Below are positions 22,940 through 33,359 of a stretch of DNA of 64,000 nt, piece by piece. The notes under the pieces were generated by a model. That model made no database searches. It saw only the letters and a list, made by a program, of their open reading frames with translations, and was not told where the DNA came from. The stretch is from Argyresthia goedartella. Its lineage: Eukaryota; Arthropoda; Insecta; Lepidoptera; Argyresthiidae. The stretch lies in contig OX463807.1 of NCBI GenBank assembly GCA_949825045.1, forward strand, positions 11,929,501-11,993,500. The letters run 5' to 3'. Each line of letters begins with the position of its first letter. The stretch's first letter is position 1. A program made the translations under genes and the position numbers.

Positions 22940-24864
22940 TCAGTCTCCCCCACGCGGAGGCGACCGCGATCTTAAGTCAGCGAAGAAGTCAGGCACTTCC
23001 ACGTCTGCAAACATGCCTGACGCACTACAGAAACGCGGCCGCCTGAGGAGGATACGGAACGCATCGTTGTACTGAATCCTCAGGGCACTATAGGATTTTC
23101 TCGTGTAGTTGATCCACAGGTGACATGTGTAAAGGTTTTGACAGAATGCCTTGAACAGAATGACTTTAACATCTTGGTTACACCTGTGGAACTTGCGAGC
23201 GAGCATGTTGCATCTGACAGATAGCGCCTTTCTTTCCCGCTCCATGTCACAATCGTCACGGAGGTCCTCCGTCAGTATGTGACCTAGGTACTTAAAACTA
23301 TCTACAAGCCGAATCGGCGAGCCATTCAGTACTATCTTGGGCACCCTCTCCGGACCTCTGCCTTCCCTGAATACCATCATCTCAGTCCGTGTTCATCGGC
23401 ATAATGCTCACAAACTGAAAGTAGTAGTCGACGACCCGAATGGCCGAGTCGGCAGTGACCCTGCCTACGAACCCAAGGGTCCCGGGTTCGAGTCCCGGTG
23501 GGGGCAAATATTTATTTGATGAGAACGGATGTTTGTACCCTAGTCATGGTTGTTTATCTATCTAAGTATAATATTTATCTATATAAGTATGTGTACCGTT
23601 GTCTAGTACCCAAGATACAGGGAATCCTAGTTTGGGGCTAGATCAATGTGTGTAAAATAGTGTCCAAGGTATTATTATTATAGTTTCCCTAAACCTTCGA
23701 TAGAGGGTCTTAGGAGCACCATGTCGTCCGCATAGCTGAGGTTGTTTACACAAACACCCCCAACATGACAACCGACCTTGGTGCCCCTCAACCTCACAAT
23801 TAGGTCATTGATGTAGAGATTGAAGAGGTCCGGAGAGGTAAGCCCCCTCTGGCGAACTCCGCATTCTAGCTTGTATTCGCTAGGCGTCGCGTCGCCCCAC
23901 CTCACACAGTTCGTTAGGCCCCCGTACCAGTATCTCAAGAGACCCACCAACTCCTTGGAAACGTTTGAGCTCAGCAGTTTGGTCCAGAGAATTTTATAAT
24001 TCACTAAATCAAACGCCTTGCTTAAATCTAGGAAGCATGCATAAACTGACGTATCCCTATCCTTGTAGTAGTTTACTGCATGCTTCAGACTCATGATTGC
24101 TAAGTCTGTCGAAAGACCAGGACGGAAGCCAAACTGTTCTTCATCTATCTCTAGCTTGCTCACCATTTCGGGCTGCAGAAGTCGTTCCAGTATTTTACCT
24201 ATAACGGTCCCCAGGGAGATCGGACGATAGTTGGCCGCAGATGCAAGGTCACCCGTTTTGTTCTTTGCTATTGGGATCACAATAGTTTTCATGAGGGCAA
24301 CAGGGAGGTAGCAAAACCTGACACACATGTTGTAAAATGCTGACAACTTTACAAAAACCTTATCTCCCGCACATAGTAAGTGCTCCACACTTAAACCATC
24401 GTGGCCCGGCGACTTTCCTCTCTTTATCTTCGTACTGCACGTGCCACATCAGCAGCCGTGAATTGAATCAGCTGACCAGAGGCAGCGGTAGACTGAGAGG
24501 CAGTTTCCGGCTGTGCATCAGTCCGAGCTGGTTGCGGGACAACCTTGAACCTGCAGCCAAACATATCGGCAATCTGAAAGGGGTCCTGTAGACCCTCCAC
24601 AGACACTGGTAAACTCTGCTTAAAATTCAACTCCTTGGTTGAGTTCCAAAATTTAACAAAGTTTTTATCTTTCTTATGCAACGCCAAAATATTCATTTTA
24701 ATTTGCTCTTCATTTTTCTGACACCGTTTAAGCTTATATATAACCTGGAAAAGCTTGCGATAAACATTTAAAACTCTCAAAGTCTTTTGGATTTCTGTAG
24801 GGTTACAGGGTGTTTGGTGCATCGTTTGCCAAATTAAAAAGGCGGAAAGCAAATGACCCCTCAT
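22940..24864 (-). pseudogene. reverse transcriptase of element D in three pieces
   Basis: Piece 1 (24864-24424) is the region N-terminal to the RT. Near 24425 a one-base shift moves to the frame reading KIKRGKSPGHDGLSVEHLL. Piece 2 (to 23678) has ANYRPISLGTVIGKILERLL, EEQFGFRPGLSTDLA, CFLDLSKAFDLVNY, CGVRQRGLTSPDLFNLYIND and the catalytic YADDMVLL. It is interrupted by the SINE and resumes at about 23426 with LLSVCEHYADEHGL. A small deletion or frameshift precedes piece 3 (MMVFREGRGPERVPKIVLNG to a stop at 22940), the C-terminal domain with FKYLGHIL. It is non-functional. The clade is not resolved by eye. Confidence 0.85.
23430..23681 (+). mobile_element. tRNA-derived SINE family 1, full copy inserted in element D
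   Basis: The head has tRNA-like internal promoter boxes: A box in TGGCCGAGTCGG, B box in GGGTTCGAGTCCC. The body has CGTTGTCTAGTACCCAAGAT and GGAATCCTAGTTTGGGGCTA, and the tail is (ATT)n. Copies occur at 42170-42420 and 63798-64000, with a 5'-truncated copy at 28392-28492. It splits the RT frame of element D, so it is younger than that element. The tRNA of origin is not identified. Confidence 0.88.
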
Positions 24865-24870
24865 TTAAAC

Positions 24871-25285
24871 CTGAAAAACACAAACAATGAAAAACACAAA
24901 CACGAAAAAAACAAATGTTTAAAAAACGCGCCAATTACAGTTTTTTTTCCGGGTAGTCTCCCACTGCTGGCCAACGGCTTACCTTAACCACAGAATACTT
25001 AATAGTACAGCCCAGTCCGCCAAATATTTCTCGAAATAAAATAAAATAAAATAAATCAGCAATACGAGTATCGCCCTCCCGCCCAATACACAAAGTTGGC
25101 AAATTAATGAACGTAATAATAGTTTTATGGGATTATTACAAGTACATTTTTACGTTTTAATTTTTTAATTAAATATTTAAAAAAAACGGGCCAAAACTTT
25201 TTTTTGTGGACCTAGGAGAATAACCCACTTCTAAACGCCATTTTAATTTGGCAAAAGATGCACCAAGCACTCTGTATATGTATAT
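24871..25285. other. no feature recognised
   Basis: Contains AT-rich runs and an AAAAT microsatellite near 25040. No gene or shared repeat was seen. Confidence 0.4.
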
Positions 25286-25289
25286 CGCA

Positions 25290-25400
25290 CCCGAGTTCAC
25301 TCTCTCCCCTCTTGCCCATGTATGCATCTGTCTTGTTCCCTCCCATGCGCCTCTACCCCTTCCAGGCGGCACTCAGGCGCCAAGAAACTTGGCGTCAGGC
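25290..25400 (+). repeat. dispersed repeat K, copy 1
   Basis: Contains TTGCCCATGTATGCAT, TACCCCTTCCAGG, CACTCAGGCGCCAAGAAACT and TGGCGTCAGGC. The reverse complement of 53650-53765 has the same words in the same order. Confidence 0.6.
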
Positions 25401-25915
25401 TACCTACGAAAAAATTTGTCATACTAAACTCTAGCTATACTGTAACTTTAAAACACTTCAAGAACAAGGAATTAGTAGTAAGGCTATAATGAACGGTTGA
25501 CTCGACTGTTGAATTGTATGATTTTAGATCAGTAACATTGTTATCACATCACAAACGCATCGCATGGTTACAAAACTTGAAGGCGCCTGTGGGAAATGAA
25601 TAAGCAACAAGTTTGAAACTCGTATATACGTGGGCAATATGTTTGCTCGTAGGTGGTCGCCAGGGAGGAGTGCACCGGAAGTAAAACTACGCCGTAACCT
25701 ACGCTATTCATATGCTGTGCCATGCATATCTGCCAGTCTAGACTTGCAGACTATAAGCCAATTGTAAGTGACGAAAAACCGTACAATGCTTTCAGAGGCT
25801 AATTCGATATTTCAGCGTTCAGGGTCTGGCAATCAGTAACATTTTCGTTAGCCAAAACGGGTACATAATTATCCATAGTAGCCAATTATAGCAGCATTAT
25901 AAAAATAATAAAATA
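25401..25915. other. no feature recognised
   Basis: No coding frame or shared repeat was seen. Confidence 0.4.
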
Positions 25916-25919
25916 AATG

Positions 25920-26161
25920 TTGCCCATCGATGTGCCCACCATGAGGCACAGGCCTGCCTTTACCCGGCTACGATTAAGACCAAGAGACCATGATTAAGAC
26001 CATAAGATGATAGCTGGGTCCAAAAGCTTAACGTGTCATCCGAAACAAGTCCGTTAAGGTACTTAAGATAAATTATATGCACACACAGCGCCGGATTCGA
26101 ACCTAACTATCCTGTCCAGGAGAGGCAGCAACCGTGAAATCCACTAGACCACGGAGCTCTT
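25920..26161 (-). mobile_element. SINE family 3 copy, diverged
   Basis: The minus strand reads GAGCTCCGTGGTCTAGTGGA at the start (A box region) and has GGTTCGAATCCGGCG (B box). The distal part (plus-strand words TTTACCCGGCTACG and CTTAACGTGTCATCCGAAAC) is shared with 35426-35715, 40930-41213 and 43166-43440. Confidence 0.75.
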
Positions 26162-26474
26162 CACTTTCGCATTATCAATATTAGCAAGTCAGGAAGATAT
26201 TGAATGCACATTGTTGCTTAGAAAAGCTCGGGAAAGTTAAGTAAATGGGTAAGGCGGCGACAGGCACTACTTTCCTAGTTTGCATACTTTATTTCAAGTC
26301 CTTCTTTAAAGTGACCGAGAGAAGAACAACATAGGTAATAACAACATAAGTTAACGTTATGTCACCTTTGTTCATGGAATACATAGGAAATAGGTCTAGA
26401 TAACTCAATAATGGCCAATGACCTATGAGATCGGATAATCGGATACATATTTACCTTTGTTGAAGTTTAATTTG

Positions 26475-26628
26475 TTTTTGTTTTGTTGAAAGGGAAAAAA
26501 TAGAATCACCCATGCCCAGGAGTCAGACCTCCCTGCTATGTACGTCTCTACTCATTGAGTGGGCGTCAGCTCGTGTAGTATACGGACTAAAACAACCCCT
26601 CTGTTGTGTTTGTAGAAGTTATCGCGTG
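26475..26628 (+). repeat. repeat J, left half (split by the mariner)
   Basis: Contains CCCAGGAGTCAGACCTCC, then GCTCGTGTAGTATACGG and CCCCTCTGTTGTGTTT. The reverse complement of 50941-51290 carries the same order without interruption, showing that the unit continues at 27890. Confidence 0.7.
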
Positions 26629-27889
26629 ATACTTAGGGCATACTGAAAGTTTCTGGATTCTAATGAATGAGACCCGTTATGATACTTGTGATGCATTTAT
26701 TGCTTTTAAAATATATTCCTTGCAATTAATGCATTTTTGCATTCGCTGGAACCATTAGGGAAAACAGTTAGACCACTCATCCTTAGGTGATACTTCTTCA
26801 ATGGCTTTGTTCGCCGCCGCTTCCGGGCTCGTAAATCGTAAACCTCGGGGCTTATATGTTATTCTTGGAAATAAAAATAAATCGCAAGGTGCTAGGTCCG
26901 GACTGTATGGCGGATGTGTCATCTGTTCCACATTTGAAGCCTTCAAATACGCCTTCGTTAGCTTAGCGGAATGTGCGGACGCGTTATCGTGGTGAAGGAC
27001 CACATTGCTTCGAGGTCGCTTTTGCCAACTTTCTATCGCCCTGGGCAAGCGAGTGTTTACGTACCAATCTGCAGTCACAGTCTTTTGATCTTCGTGTGAT
27101 ACTGTTGTGTAATGTCTTGTTTTATCAAAAAAAGAAGCAACCATTTTTTACCAGTGCTTCGGCTTTCCTTTACGTTGGTCGGCAAATCTTCAAAAGTAAA
27201 GACTCATTCGGCCGATTGGCTTTTTCTTTCCGATTCAAAAAAAGTGCAACCAGGTTTCGTCACCTGTCACAATATTATACTCAGCCAATGATTGCTCTCC
27301 ATCAATCTTTGCTATCATTTCACTGCACCACTCCAAACGCAGTCGTTATTGGTCCTCTGTCAAATAGTGCGGTATCCACCGAGTACAAAGCTTCCTTACC
27401 TTCAGATGTAAATGTAAAATCTTTTGCTCTTGACTCATTCCAATGCCTAATGTAGTGCGGATTTGCTCACATGTTTTTTTTTTGTCAGTCCTAATTAGTT
27501 GTGTCAATATTAGTATCGGTAACCGCTGTTGGTGGGCGACCTTCAGGTACATCATCACGGAGATGATGCCGCCCCCGTCTAAATTCACTGAACCATGCAT
27601 ACACAGAGCTTCGAGATGGGGCTTCATCACCAAAGGCCATTTGAAGTCTTTGGCAACTCTCTTTTTGATTTAATCCAGAGCAAAAATCGTAAAAAAAACA
27701 TAGACCGAAAATTTTCGCGACTTAATTTAATTGTAACAAGGACAATAAACTTTCAAAATGTCAATGAGAAAACAAACGGCAATCTTGTTTTTTTAATGTA
27801 TCATTTATCGGAAGTGTTCTATTTTTAAAACCCATAATTGTTTTTATATTGTTTTAATCATAAATGGCCAGTTCCACAAGCTTCCAGTA
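26629..27889 (-). mobile_element. mariner-type DNA transposon remnant
   Basis: About 1.26 kb of sequence lies between the two halves of repeat J. It encodes a broken DD34D transposase on the minus strand. Possible terminal repeats share TGAAAGTTT (26641 region and, inverted, the 27745 region), but they are short and do not sit at the outermost borders, so the exact ends are uncertain. Confidence 0.8.
26755..27690 (-). pseudogene. mariner transposase pseudogene
   Basis: The N-terminal half (about 27690-27440) has QMAFGDEAPSRSSVYAWFSE, then GRHHLRDDVPEGRPPTAV and, in another frame, GIGMSQ with KLCTRWIPHYLTEDQ. The C-terminal half, from 27144 to the stop at 26755, contains VLHHDNASAHSA (second catalytic Asp) and YSPDLAPCDLFLFP (third Asp, 34 residues between them). 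Several frameshifts and stops separate the parts, so no active enzyme can be made. The DD34D spacing and the YSPDLAPCD motif identify the family. Confidence 0.88.
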
Positions 27890-28060
27890 ACCTACGTATT
27901 ACTGTGAGCCATGGCTTCGGTATATGCTGAAGGCTTTCTACCTGCAATTTGCCCATTTAGGCGATACATATGTGTGTATGATATATATGGGAGGAGTTTG
28001 CCTGCTTACCCAATTTTACGAGCGGACATCAGCTCATAGTCAAAGGGCATGATAGTGGCA
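27890..28060 (+). repeat. repeat J, right half
   Basis: Resumes with ACTGTGAGCCATGGCTTCGG, then GCTGAAGGCTTTCTACCTGC and GGGAGGAGTTTGCCTGCTTA, matching the reverse complement of 51000-51110. Confidence 0.7.
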
Positions 28061-28391
28061 TTTTAGGGTGCAGATGGCCACCGGTACTATGAGACCTAAT
28101 GTTGAAGTGTTTGCTTTTTTGGAATGCATTTTTGTATCGCAAAAAAAACCTGCGATTCCGATAAACAAATTTTGTGTTTTAATTGTAGAATTGGATGAAT
28201 ATTTACCTACGTTCAGGTGTAGGCTAATATGGAATGAACTTGTGTATCGATCGTAAAAATCCCGCGATTCCGGAATCGATAAATTTTGTGTTTTTTAACT
28301 ATAGAGTCGGATGCATATTTACCTATCTTATGTTGTAAAGTAGATAGATATCAAGCTGGCATAACAAACAACGTTAGGATAAGTTAACAGA
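28061..28391. other. no gene; internal near-duplicate words
   Basis: Two similar segments (around 28115-28210 and 28225-28320) share GGAAT, TTTTGTATCG or TTGTGTATCG, CGATTCC and a TATTTACCTA end, suggesting an old tandem duplication of about 110 bases. Confidence 0.35.
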
Positions 28392-28492
28392 CTATGTGTA
28401 TCGTTGTCTAGTACCCAAGATACAGGGAATCCTAGTTTGGGGCTAGATCAATGTGTGTAAATAGTGTCCAAGGTATTATTATTATTATTATA
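28392..28492 (+). mobile_element. SINE family 1, 5'-truncated copy
   Basis: Only the 3' body (CGTTGTCTAGTACCCAAGAT, then GGAATCCTAGTTTGGGGCTA) and the ATT tail are present. It abuts the left end of the DIRS element. Confidence 0.8.
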
Positions 28493-28739
28493 TTTATAAT
28501 TATACTCGCGCTTCGTTTTCTTAATAAAATATCTTACCTTTTAATTTCATGTACCTACATATGAGCTATCATCACGGTGTTTAAAGAGCTGTCTGACACA
28601 TTACCGCTAGCATACAAGTCTGACTTTTGAGAATCAGAAAATCTAATCAATTGTATTAGAACAATACCTGCTTAAATAAACTATGATTTTGAACCTTAGG
28701 AAGTAATAATAGGTGTATACCTACTTCAAGTAAGTACTA

Positions 28740-29820
28740 GATTTTCTCGGTACCTTGCAACCACACCTCCATACTATGCGTCCGACGATGAATACTTGGA
28801 AAGCTCTGAGCACCAAGTAAACATGCCGCTTCCAAACCCAACAACTGCTGAACCGCAACCGGGACCAAGTTCAGCACCTGACGAGCCACAACCCAAGCAA
28901 GGTGCCCCTCGAAACAGGCCGGTCCAAGTACAGCGCCGGACGGCCCGGATCCGGGACCAAGCGTGAGCCGCATCGATGAGCCGCAGCAGTTGAACAACCC
29001 ACTTATAGAATTAGACCCCGAGATTATGTAAATTCCCGGTGACGATCCATCGTCTACAGTACAGTATGGACCTGAAATTCGCAAAGAATTATCCAGCCCT
29101 TTTCAACACTTGCTACGGATTATCTGGAAAAGGATTCTAGGAAGGACCTAATTGCAAAAAACCATATACCGGCTAATTGTTCCTACAATAATCTGCCGTA
29201 GGTCAATGCTCAGTTAAATTCTATACCGATACTAACGCTAAGCGCGATAAGGTTATCGAAACCAAGCAAAAACAGATAGCTAGCGCCATCTCATGCCTAA
29301 GTGGGGTAATCAACATCCAGTTGAATTCAAAAACCAAGAACAATAAGATGTTGCAAAAGTTAATGGACGCATGTCGCTTATTGTGCGACATCCAACATAG
29401 TGATTCCGTAACAAACATAAATCTCATAATGTTCTCTTTTAAGAAAGATATAAGCGAACATTTTTCTAAAACAAAATTAGACTCACACCTGTTGGGGCAG
29501 TGGCTGTCAGATACAATGAAGTCCGCAAAATAAGTCAATAAATCTGCATCTGATTTGAAACCCGACACCTACAGCGGTAAGGCCTCGGCCAAGCGCTCAA
29601 GACCCCCGGCAGCAAGGCAGCGTTCAAACCGGAGGGCTCCTCCCGTGGTGTATAGGTCGCCGGGGGGCCACCGCCGCCGAGGAGCCGCGAGCCTGCCGCG
29701 CACCGCGCATCGCATCTCCCGCCGCCGCCGCCCGGGTACTGGTCGAGACCGTCACCGCATCAGCCGCCGCCGCCGCTACCGCCGCCGCACAGGCGTCCCG
29801 GTTCTACTAGATACAGTTAA
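28740..29820 (+). pseudogene. gag-like remnant of the DIRS element
   Basis: One frame gives PGDDPSSTVQYGPEIRKELS near 29035. A shifted frame (about 29215-29532) gives KQIASAISCLSGVINIQLNS, a central LMDACRLLCDIQHSDSV stretch and HLLGQWLSDTMKSAK. The end is Arg/Pro-rich, with GCC repeats around 29665-29795 that could be a basic nucleic-acid-binding tail or later expansion. It has several stops and frameshifts. Assignment rests mainly on position upstream of the recombinase. Confidence 0.6.
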
Positions 29821-29989
29821 GTAAGGGGAACCATGATGCAGAGGGCATCATACCCGTGCCCCAGTGGCCTTCTCAGCCGTGGTACCCTGTGTTCAACGAC
29901 CTCCATAAATCTCAACCGGTTACATTCGAACCATACAGTAACTGCCTGATTTCTCGTTTAGCTCCCGCCAGGTGCACAGGTCGGTTACC

Positions 29990-30945
29990 CTGGTTGCAGC
30001 AGTGCTGTCCAGCAGGCGCTGTCAAACAGGGGTCTCCCGACCTCGGCCTTAGATACAATGTTAGCCTCGTTAGCGCCAAACACAATAAAACAATATGATG
30101 TTTACCTAAAAAAGTGGTGGATTTTCTGCAACCAGCGCTCACTTAACTGTTTTAGTGTGCCAGTACATATAACTGTGGATTTCTGTACCCAGCAATTCGT
30201 GAACGGTAGTCAATATGGGACTCTTAATTCATGTCGTTAAGCCTTGACCTTAATATTAGGACCAATTATCTCCAATGATGATCCTGTTCAACGTTTTTTC
30301 AATGGTGTTTACCAACTTCGCCCACCATTACCTAAATACGACATAATGTTAGATCAACTCAGTGGTGTTTATCCAAATGAAGACCTTTTCTTGCAGCAAT
30401 TGTCAAAGAAGACACTCTTTTAGCATTGGCAACAACGCATAGAGTGCAAACTTTTTCTAAAATCAAAACAAAAGCTTTAGAAACTCCAAGCCAACAAATA
30501 ATAATTAAAATTCCCGATATTATAAAGTCATCTAGGCCTTGGTCGTAAGCAACCTATCCTAGTCATACCCCATTTTAAAGAAGAACCCGCTATTAGTCCA
30601 GCAGCGGCATTGCTCGCAAACAAAACCTGTTCCCTCAGAAATTGTGAGTCCCTTTTTATAGGCATTAAAAAACCACACAATGCCATTGGCCCTTAGACCT
30701 AATGTCGCTGGATCAAGCGCACACTAGGAGACAGCGGGTTAGACAGCGCGGTATTCTCCGCGCACTCGACGCGGCACGCCGCCGCAACCTCCAGAGCTGG
30801 GTCTCTCTGTGTCAGTGTTGACACTATTCGTAGTGCCGCAGGATGGAGTGGTAACTCGAATACCTATACCAAATTATACAATAGGGCTTTACCAACCAAC
30901 GACAGCATTTCGTTGGCGAGATCTGTTTTTGATTAAGGTACCTAT
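29990..30945 (+). pseudogene. tyrosine recombinase of the DIRS element
   Basis: From about 30058 the translation gives MLASLAPNTIKQYDVYLKKW (N-terminal DNA-binding core), then, after frame changes, LALATTHRVQTFSKIK (first catalytic Arg) near 30430, and SLFIGIKKPHNAIGP near 30650. Next comes LGDSGLDSAVFSAHSTRHAA (His-x-x-Arg) near 30725-30790 and NTYTKLYNRALPTN (candidate nucleophile Tyr) near 30860-30900. All signature residues of the R-H-x-x-R-Y set can be placed, but stops and frameshifts make it non-functional. Confidence 0.82.
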
Positions 30946-31290
30946 GGTGTACGTTAGTGTCCCCATTTTTGTTATCCTGTGTCTGAAAATATATCAAATT
31001 ATATTGTAAAAGATTTTACTGCTCAATGTTTAATGGTTTTGCGTTTACCCATTTAATCGAAGACGATTAAGACGGATGCGAACCGCTGAAGAAAGCGGTT
31101 GTTAAAATGAAAACTGATTATAGTAATAACAACTATGGTCTTATTTAATATTTATAAATAATAACTTATGTATACCGAAAATAATAACATACTCATTAAT
31201 GAAAAATCCTCACTGGAGTGCTCTCAAAATCTACAATGTATCATAATATTCTCCTTACTAATCCTGAAGGACGAGGCGCGAGTATAATCT

Positions 31291-31705
31291 ATGAATGATT
31301 AAACTACCTCCCATCCCATGCTGTTCGCGCCTTTATCAATCAGCCAGGATTTTTTTCATTAAACGAGTTGCTGATTAGACTAAACTAAACTAAATGAAGC
31401 CCAGGACAGCGGGGCCGCTGTCGATCATGCAAAATATTCATCTACATTAAAAAACAAACTAAATACTTATCAACTAAACTGCAGAGCGGTGTCACGTACG
31501 TGTTACTACTTACAATCTATCATAATACTCTTCGGACAAGGCGCTTCGTATAATTTTGATAGAACTTAAATTAAGGTAAGTTCGTTTAATCATAAATAAT
31601 TCATGAACCTAAACAAAATATTACAAAATATTGTGTTTAGTGAAATTTGTTAAATTTTCTTTCTTGCATGTATGCATATTATTAGTTCGATATAGATTAG
31701 GAGTT
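31291..31705. other. possible DIRS right-end sequence, otherwise unrecognised
   Basis: AT-rich. Contains a second GGACAAGGCGCTTCGTATAA word at about 31543-31562, similar to the DIRS terminal word. No gene. Confidence 0.35.
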
Positions 31706-31709
31706 TGAG

Positions 31710-31900
31710 GACCTCTATGGCGCAGCGGTTGTGGCTCTGCCTACCATGCGAAAGGTCCCGGGTTCGATCCCCGGCTGGGGGTAAAAAAAACAGATCTTGG
31801 ATCTTTATTTGTGTGTGACGTCGCTGTTTCTGGTTCCCACGACACAGGGTATCCTAGTGTGGGGCCAGAATCAATGTATGTGCCTGTATGTTTATGTGTT
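31710..31900 (+). mobile_element. tRNA-derived SINE family 2
   Basis: The head reads GACCTCTATGGCGCAGCGGT (A box) and GGTCCCGGGTTCGATCCCCG (B box). The body has GTCGCTGTTTCTGGTTCCCA and ACAGGGTATCCTAGTGTGGG. The second copy, interrupted, is at 42732-43165. The head resembles a tRNA, but the acceptor and anticodon stems do not make a canonical tRNA gene. Confidence 0.82.
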
Positions 31901-32344
31901 TGTTTGTGTTTAGTTATGCGTTCCCGGATTTCCCGATATCGAGAACATAATTTTTCAAAATAAAAATAAGAAGGAAGCCGCTTCCATAATTTTATAACCA
32001 ATAATTATTTTAGGTAAATATGCATCCTAATATCCGATTTCTTGGCATTTCTTAAAAGTGGCCAACTAGACCATTTCAGATGTCCAAGTACATTTAATTC
32101 AATTACTCATTTTGTGAACACTTATATACATGAAGATTGTAATATTTTTGGAATCTCTGGATATTTGAGTTTTAACTAGTACAAACATTAGTTTCTTTAT
32201 AAGTTTAAATACCTACCTATATTTAGTAGCGATAAATTAAAATACAATCAAAATAGTAGTTTCATATTGTCCGAAGAAGAGAGAGAGAGAGATGAGCGAA
32301 ATACCCACCTTTTTGTTGCCTGTGGTATTCGGTGTATATGTCGC

Positions 32345-32595
32345 AGTTAGTTGGTTAAAACCGACACTTAACTAAGTCTCTAGACCTTTAAGCTGACGGT
32401 CCTGGGTTCGAATCCCGGTAAGGGCAAATATTTGTGTGACGAGCGTGAATAATTGTTTCTTAGTCTTGGATAATTTCTATATTTAAATAAGTATTTATCT
32501 CTATTAAATATATCGTCGTGTAGTAACCATAATACAAGCCTTGTTGAACTTAGTACAGGTAGTTCAATTTGTGTAAGATTGTCGTCTAATTTTTA
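32345..32595 (+). mobile_element. diverged SINE related to family 1
   Basis: Contains AGTTGGTTAAAACCGAC (A-box-like), GGTCCTGGGTTCGAATCCCG (B box) and GGGCAAATATTTGTGTGACG. The body has CGTCGTGTAGTAACCATAATACA and aligns loosely with family 1. Confidence 0.65.
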
Positions 32596-32728
32596 ACTTT
32601 AACTATATGTGAAGTGTTATACATTTAAATCGATCTTCTCTGGTTTACTTGAAAGATTGTCTAGTTAGTGGTCGACGTTGTGAAAAGATATATAAACGTA
32701 ATTTTGGTAAAGGTAGCCTAACCGTTAC

Positions 32729-32791
32729 GTCAGTTTCGTTACATTTTTGTTTCGCAACTTATAAGCTGACAGAAAATGTAACGAAACTGAC
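32729..32791. repeat. hairpin with perfect 19-base arms
   Basis: GTCAGTTTCGTTACATTTT (32729-32747) pairs exactly with AAAATGTAACGAAACTGAC (32773-32791) across a 25-base loop. It could be a microRNA-like precursor or a foldback remnant. Confidence 0.75.
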
Positions 32792-33083
32792 AGCTTTAAG
32801 TTGGTGGCAAACTCAGCTAAGAAAACTGGAACCTAAATAAAATAAATGAATATATGAAATAATGAATTAATAAATTTGTTGAAAGTATAAATTTCCTGCG
32901 ATAAAATTTTTTATGAAAATAATTTAAGTAATACTTTACAAATTAAATAAATATATTTGTTGTATAAATTTCCTGCAATAAAAACCATTGAAATGAAAAT
33001 GACTATACTTTGCGCCCCAAATACTTAGCTAAATAAAAAAATGGATAAATTTATTGAAATATAACATTATTTTTTTGTAGATC

Positions 33084-33356
33084 TTGGTCATAGCTTTAAC
33101 CACCACAGAAATTAGAATGAAGAGGTATAGGGAGCGCCTCAAAAATAATCCCGAAAAACACGAAGAACAGCTTAAGAAACAAAGAAAGAAAATTTTAAGA
33201 AGTACAGATGAAGAAATAAAATATACTATCATTCCCCAAAATATGGTCAGCCATTTAAATGTCATCCTTTATAAAATAAACAAAGCGTACCCCTGGTTGT
33301 TTGAAAGGAAGAAGAGTTCCATAATTTCATTGTACCTAATTAAAATTATCAATTAA
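33084..33356 (+). other. possible exon fragment with RMKRYRERLKNNPEK motif
   Basis: After an acceptor-like TTATTTTTTTGTAG at 33079, the plus strand encodes RMKRYRERLKNNPEKHEEQL, followed by a Lys-rich segment. This resembles a basic motif seen in many uncharacterised insect proteins (from general knowledge, not a search). The remaining C-terminal part, ending in a stop at 33356, is hydrophobic and AT-rich. It is opposite in strand to the host gene and isolated, so a retro-inserted exon or element-derived frame is likely. Confidence 0.3.
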
Positions 33357-33359
33357 CAC

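Larger units (their letters stand above)
22610..24870 (-). mobile_element. non-LTR retrotransposon D, decayed and interrupted
   Basis: On the minus strand it runs from about 24864 (5' truncated) to an (ATT)n tail at 22610-22628 preceded by AACGTTATT. It is cut by a tRNA-derived SINE at 23430-23681. The tail motif is shared with element C (43863 onward), although the reverse transcriptases differ clearly. The miniature LTR element abuts the tail and seems to have inserted in its microsatellite. Confidence 0.8.
28496..31290 (+). mobile_element. DIRS-type tyrosine-recombinase retrotransposon, internally deleted
   Basis: Coding remnants in order are a gag-like part (about 28740-29820), a short C-terminal scrap of the reverse transcriptase/RNase H polyprotein (PQWPSQPWYPVFNDL near 29860) and a tyrosine recombinase (about 30000-30945). 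The ends show a short inverted match: ATTATACTCGCGCTTCG (28499-28515) against CGAGGCGCGAGTATAAT (31272-31288). Order, recombinase type and inverted termini identify a DIRS-group element. Most of the reverse transcriptase is deleted. The right end may extend to about 31590, where GGACAAGGCGCTTCGTATAA resembles the terminal word. Confidence 0.8.

Noticed and set aside
23430..23520. A tRNA gene
   Set aside because: A and B boxes are present, but the sequence continues into a SINE body with an ATT tail and recurs in several copies, and no clean acceptor stem was found.
26973..27455. 160-codon plus-strand frame
   Set aside because: Antisense to the mariner transposase.
30809..31009. 66-codon plus-strand frame
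   Set aside because: It is a shifted frame across the tyrosine recombinase catalytic region.
31710..31785. A second tRNA gene
   Set aside because: Same reason: it is the head of SINE family 2.
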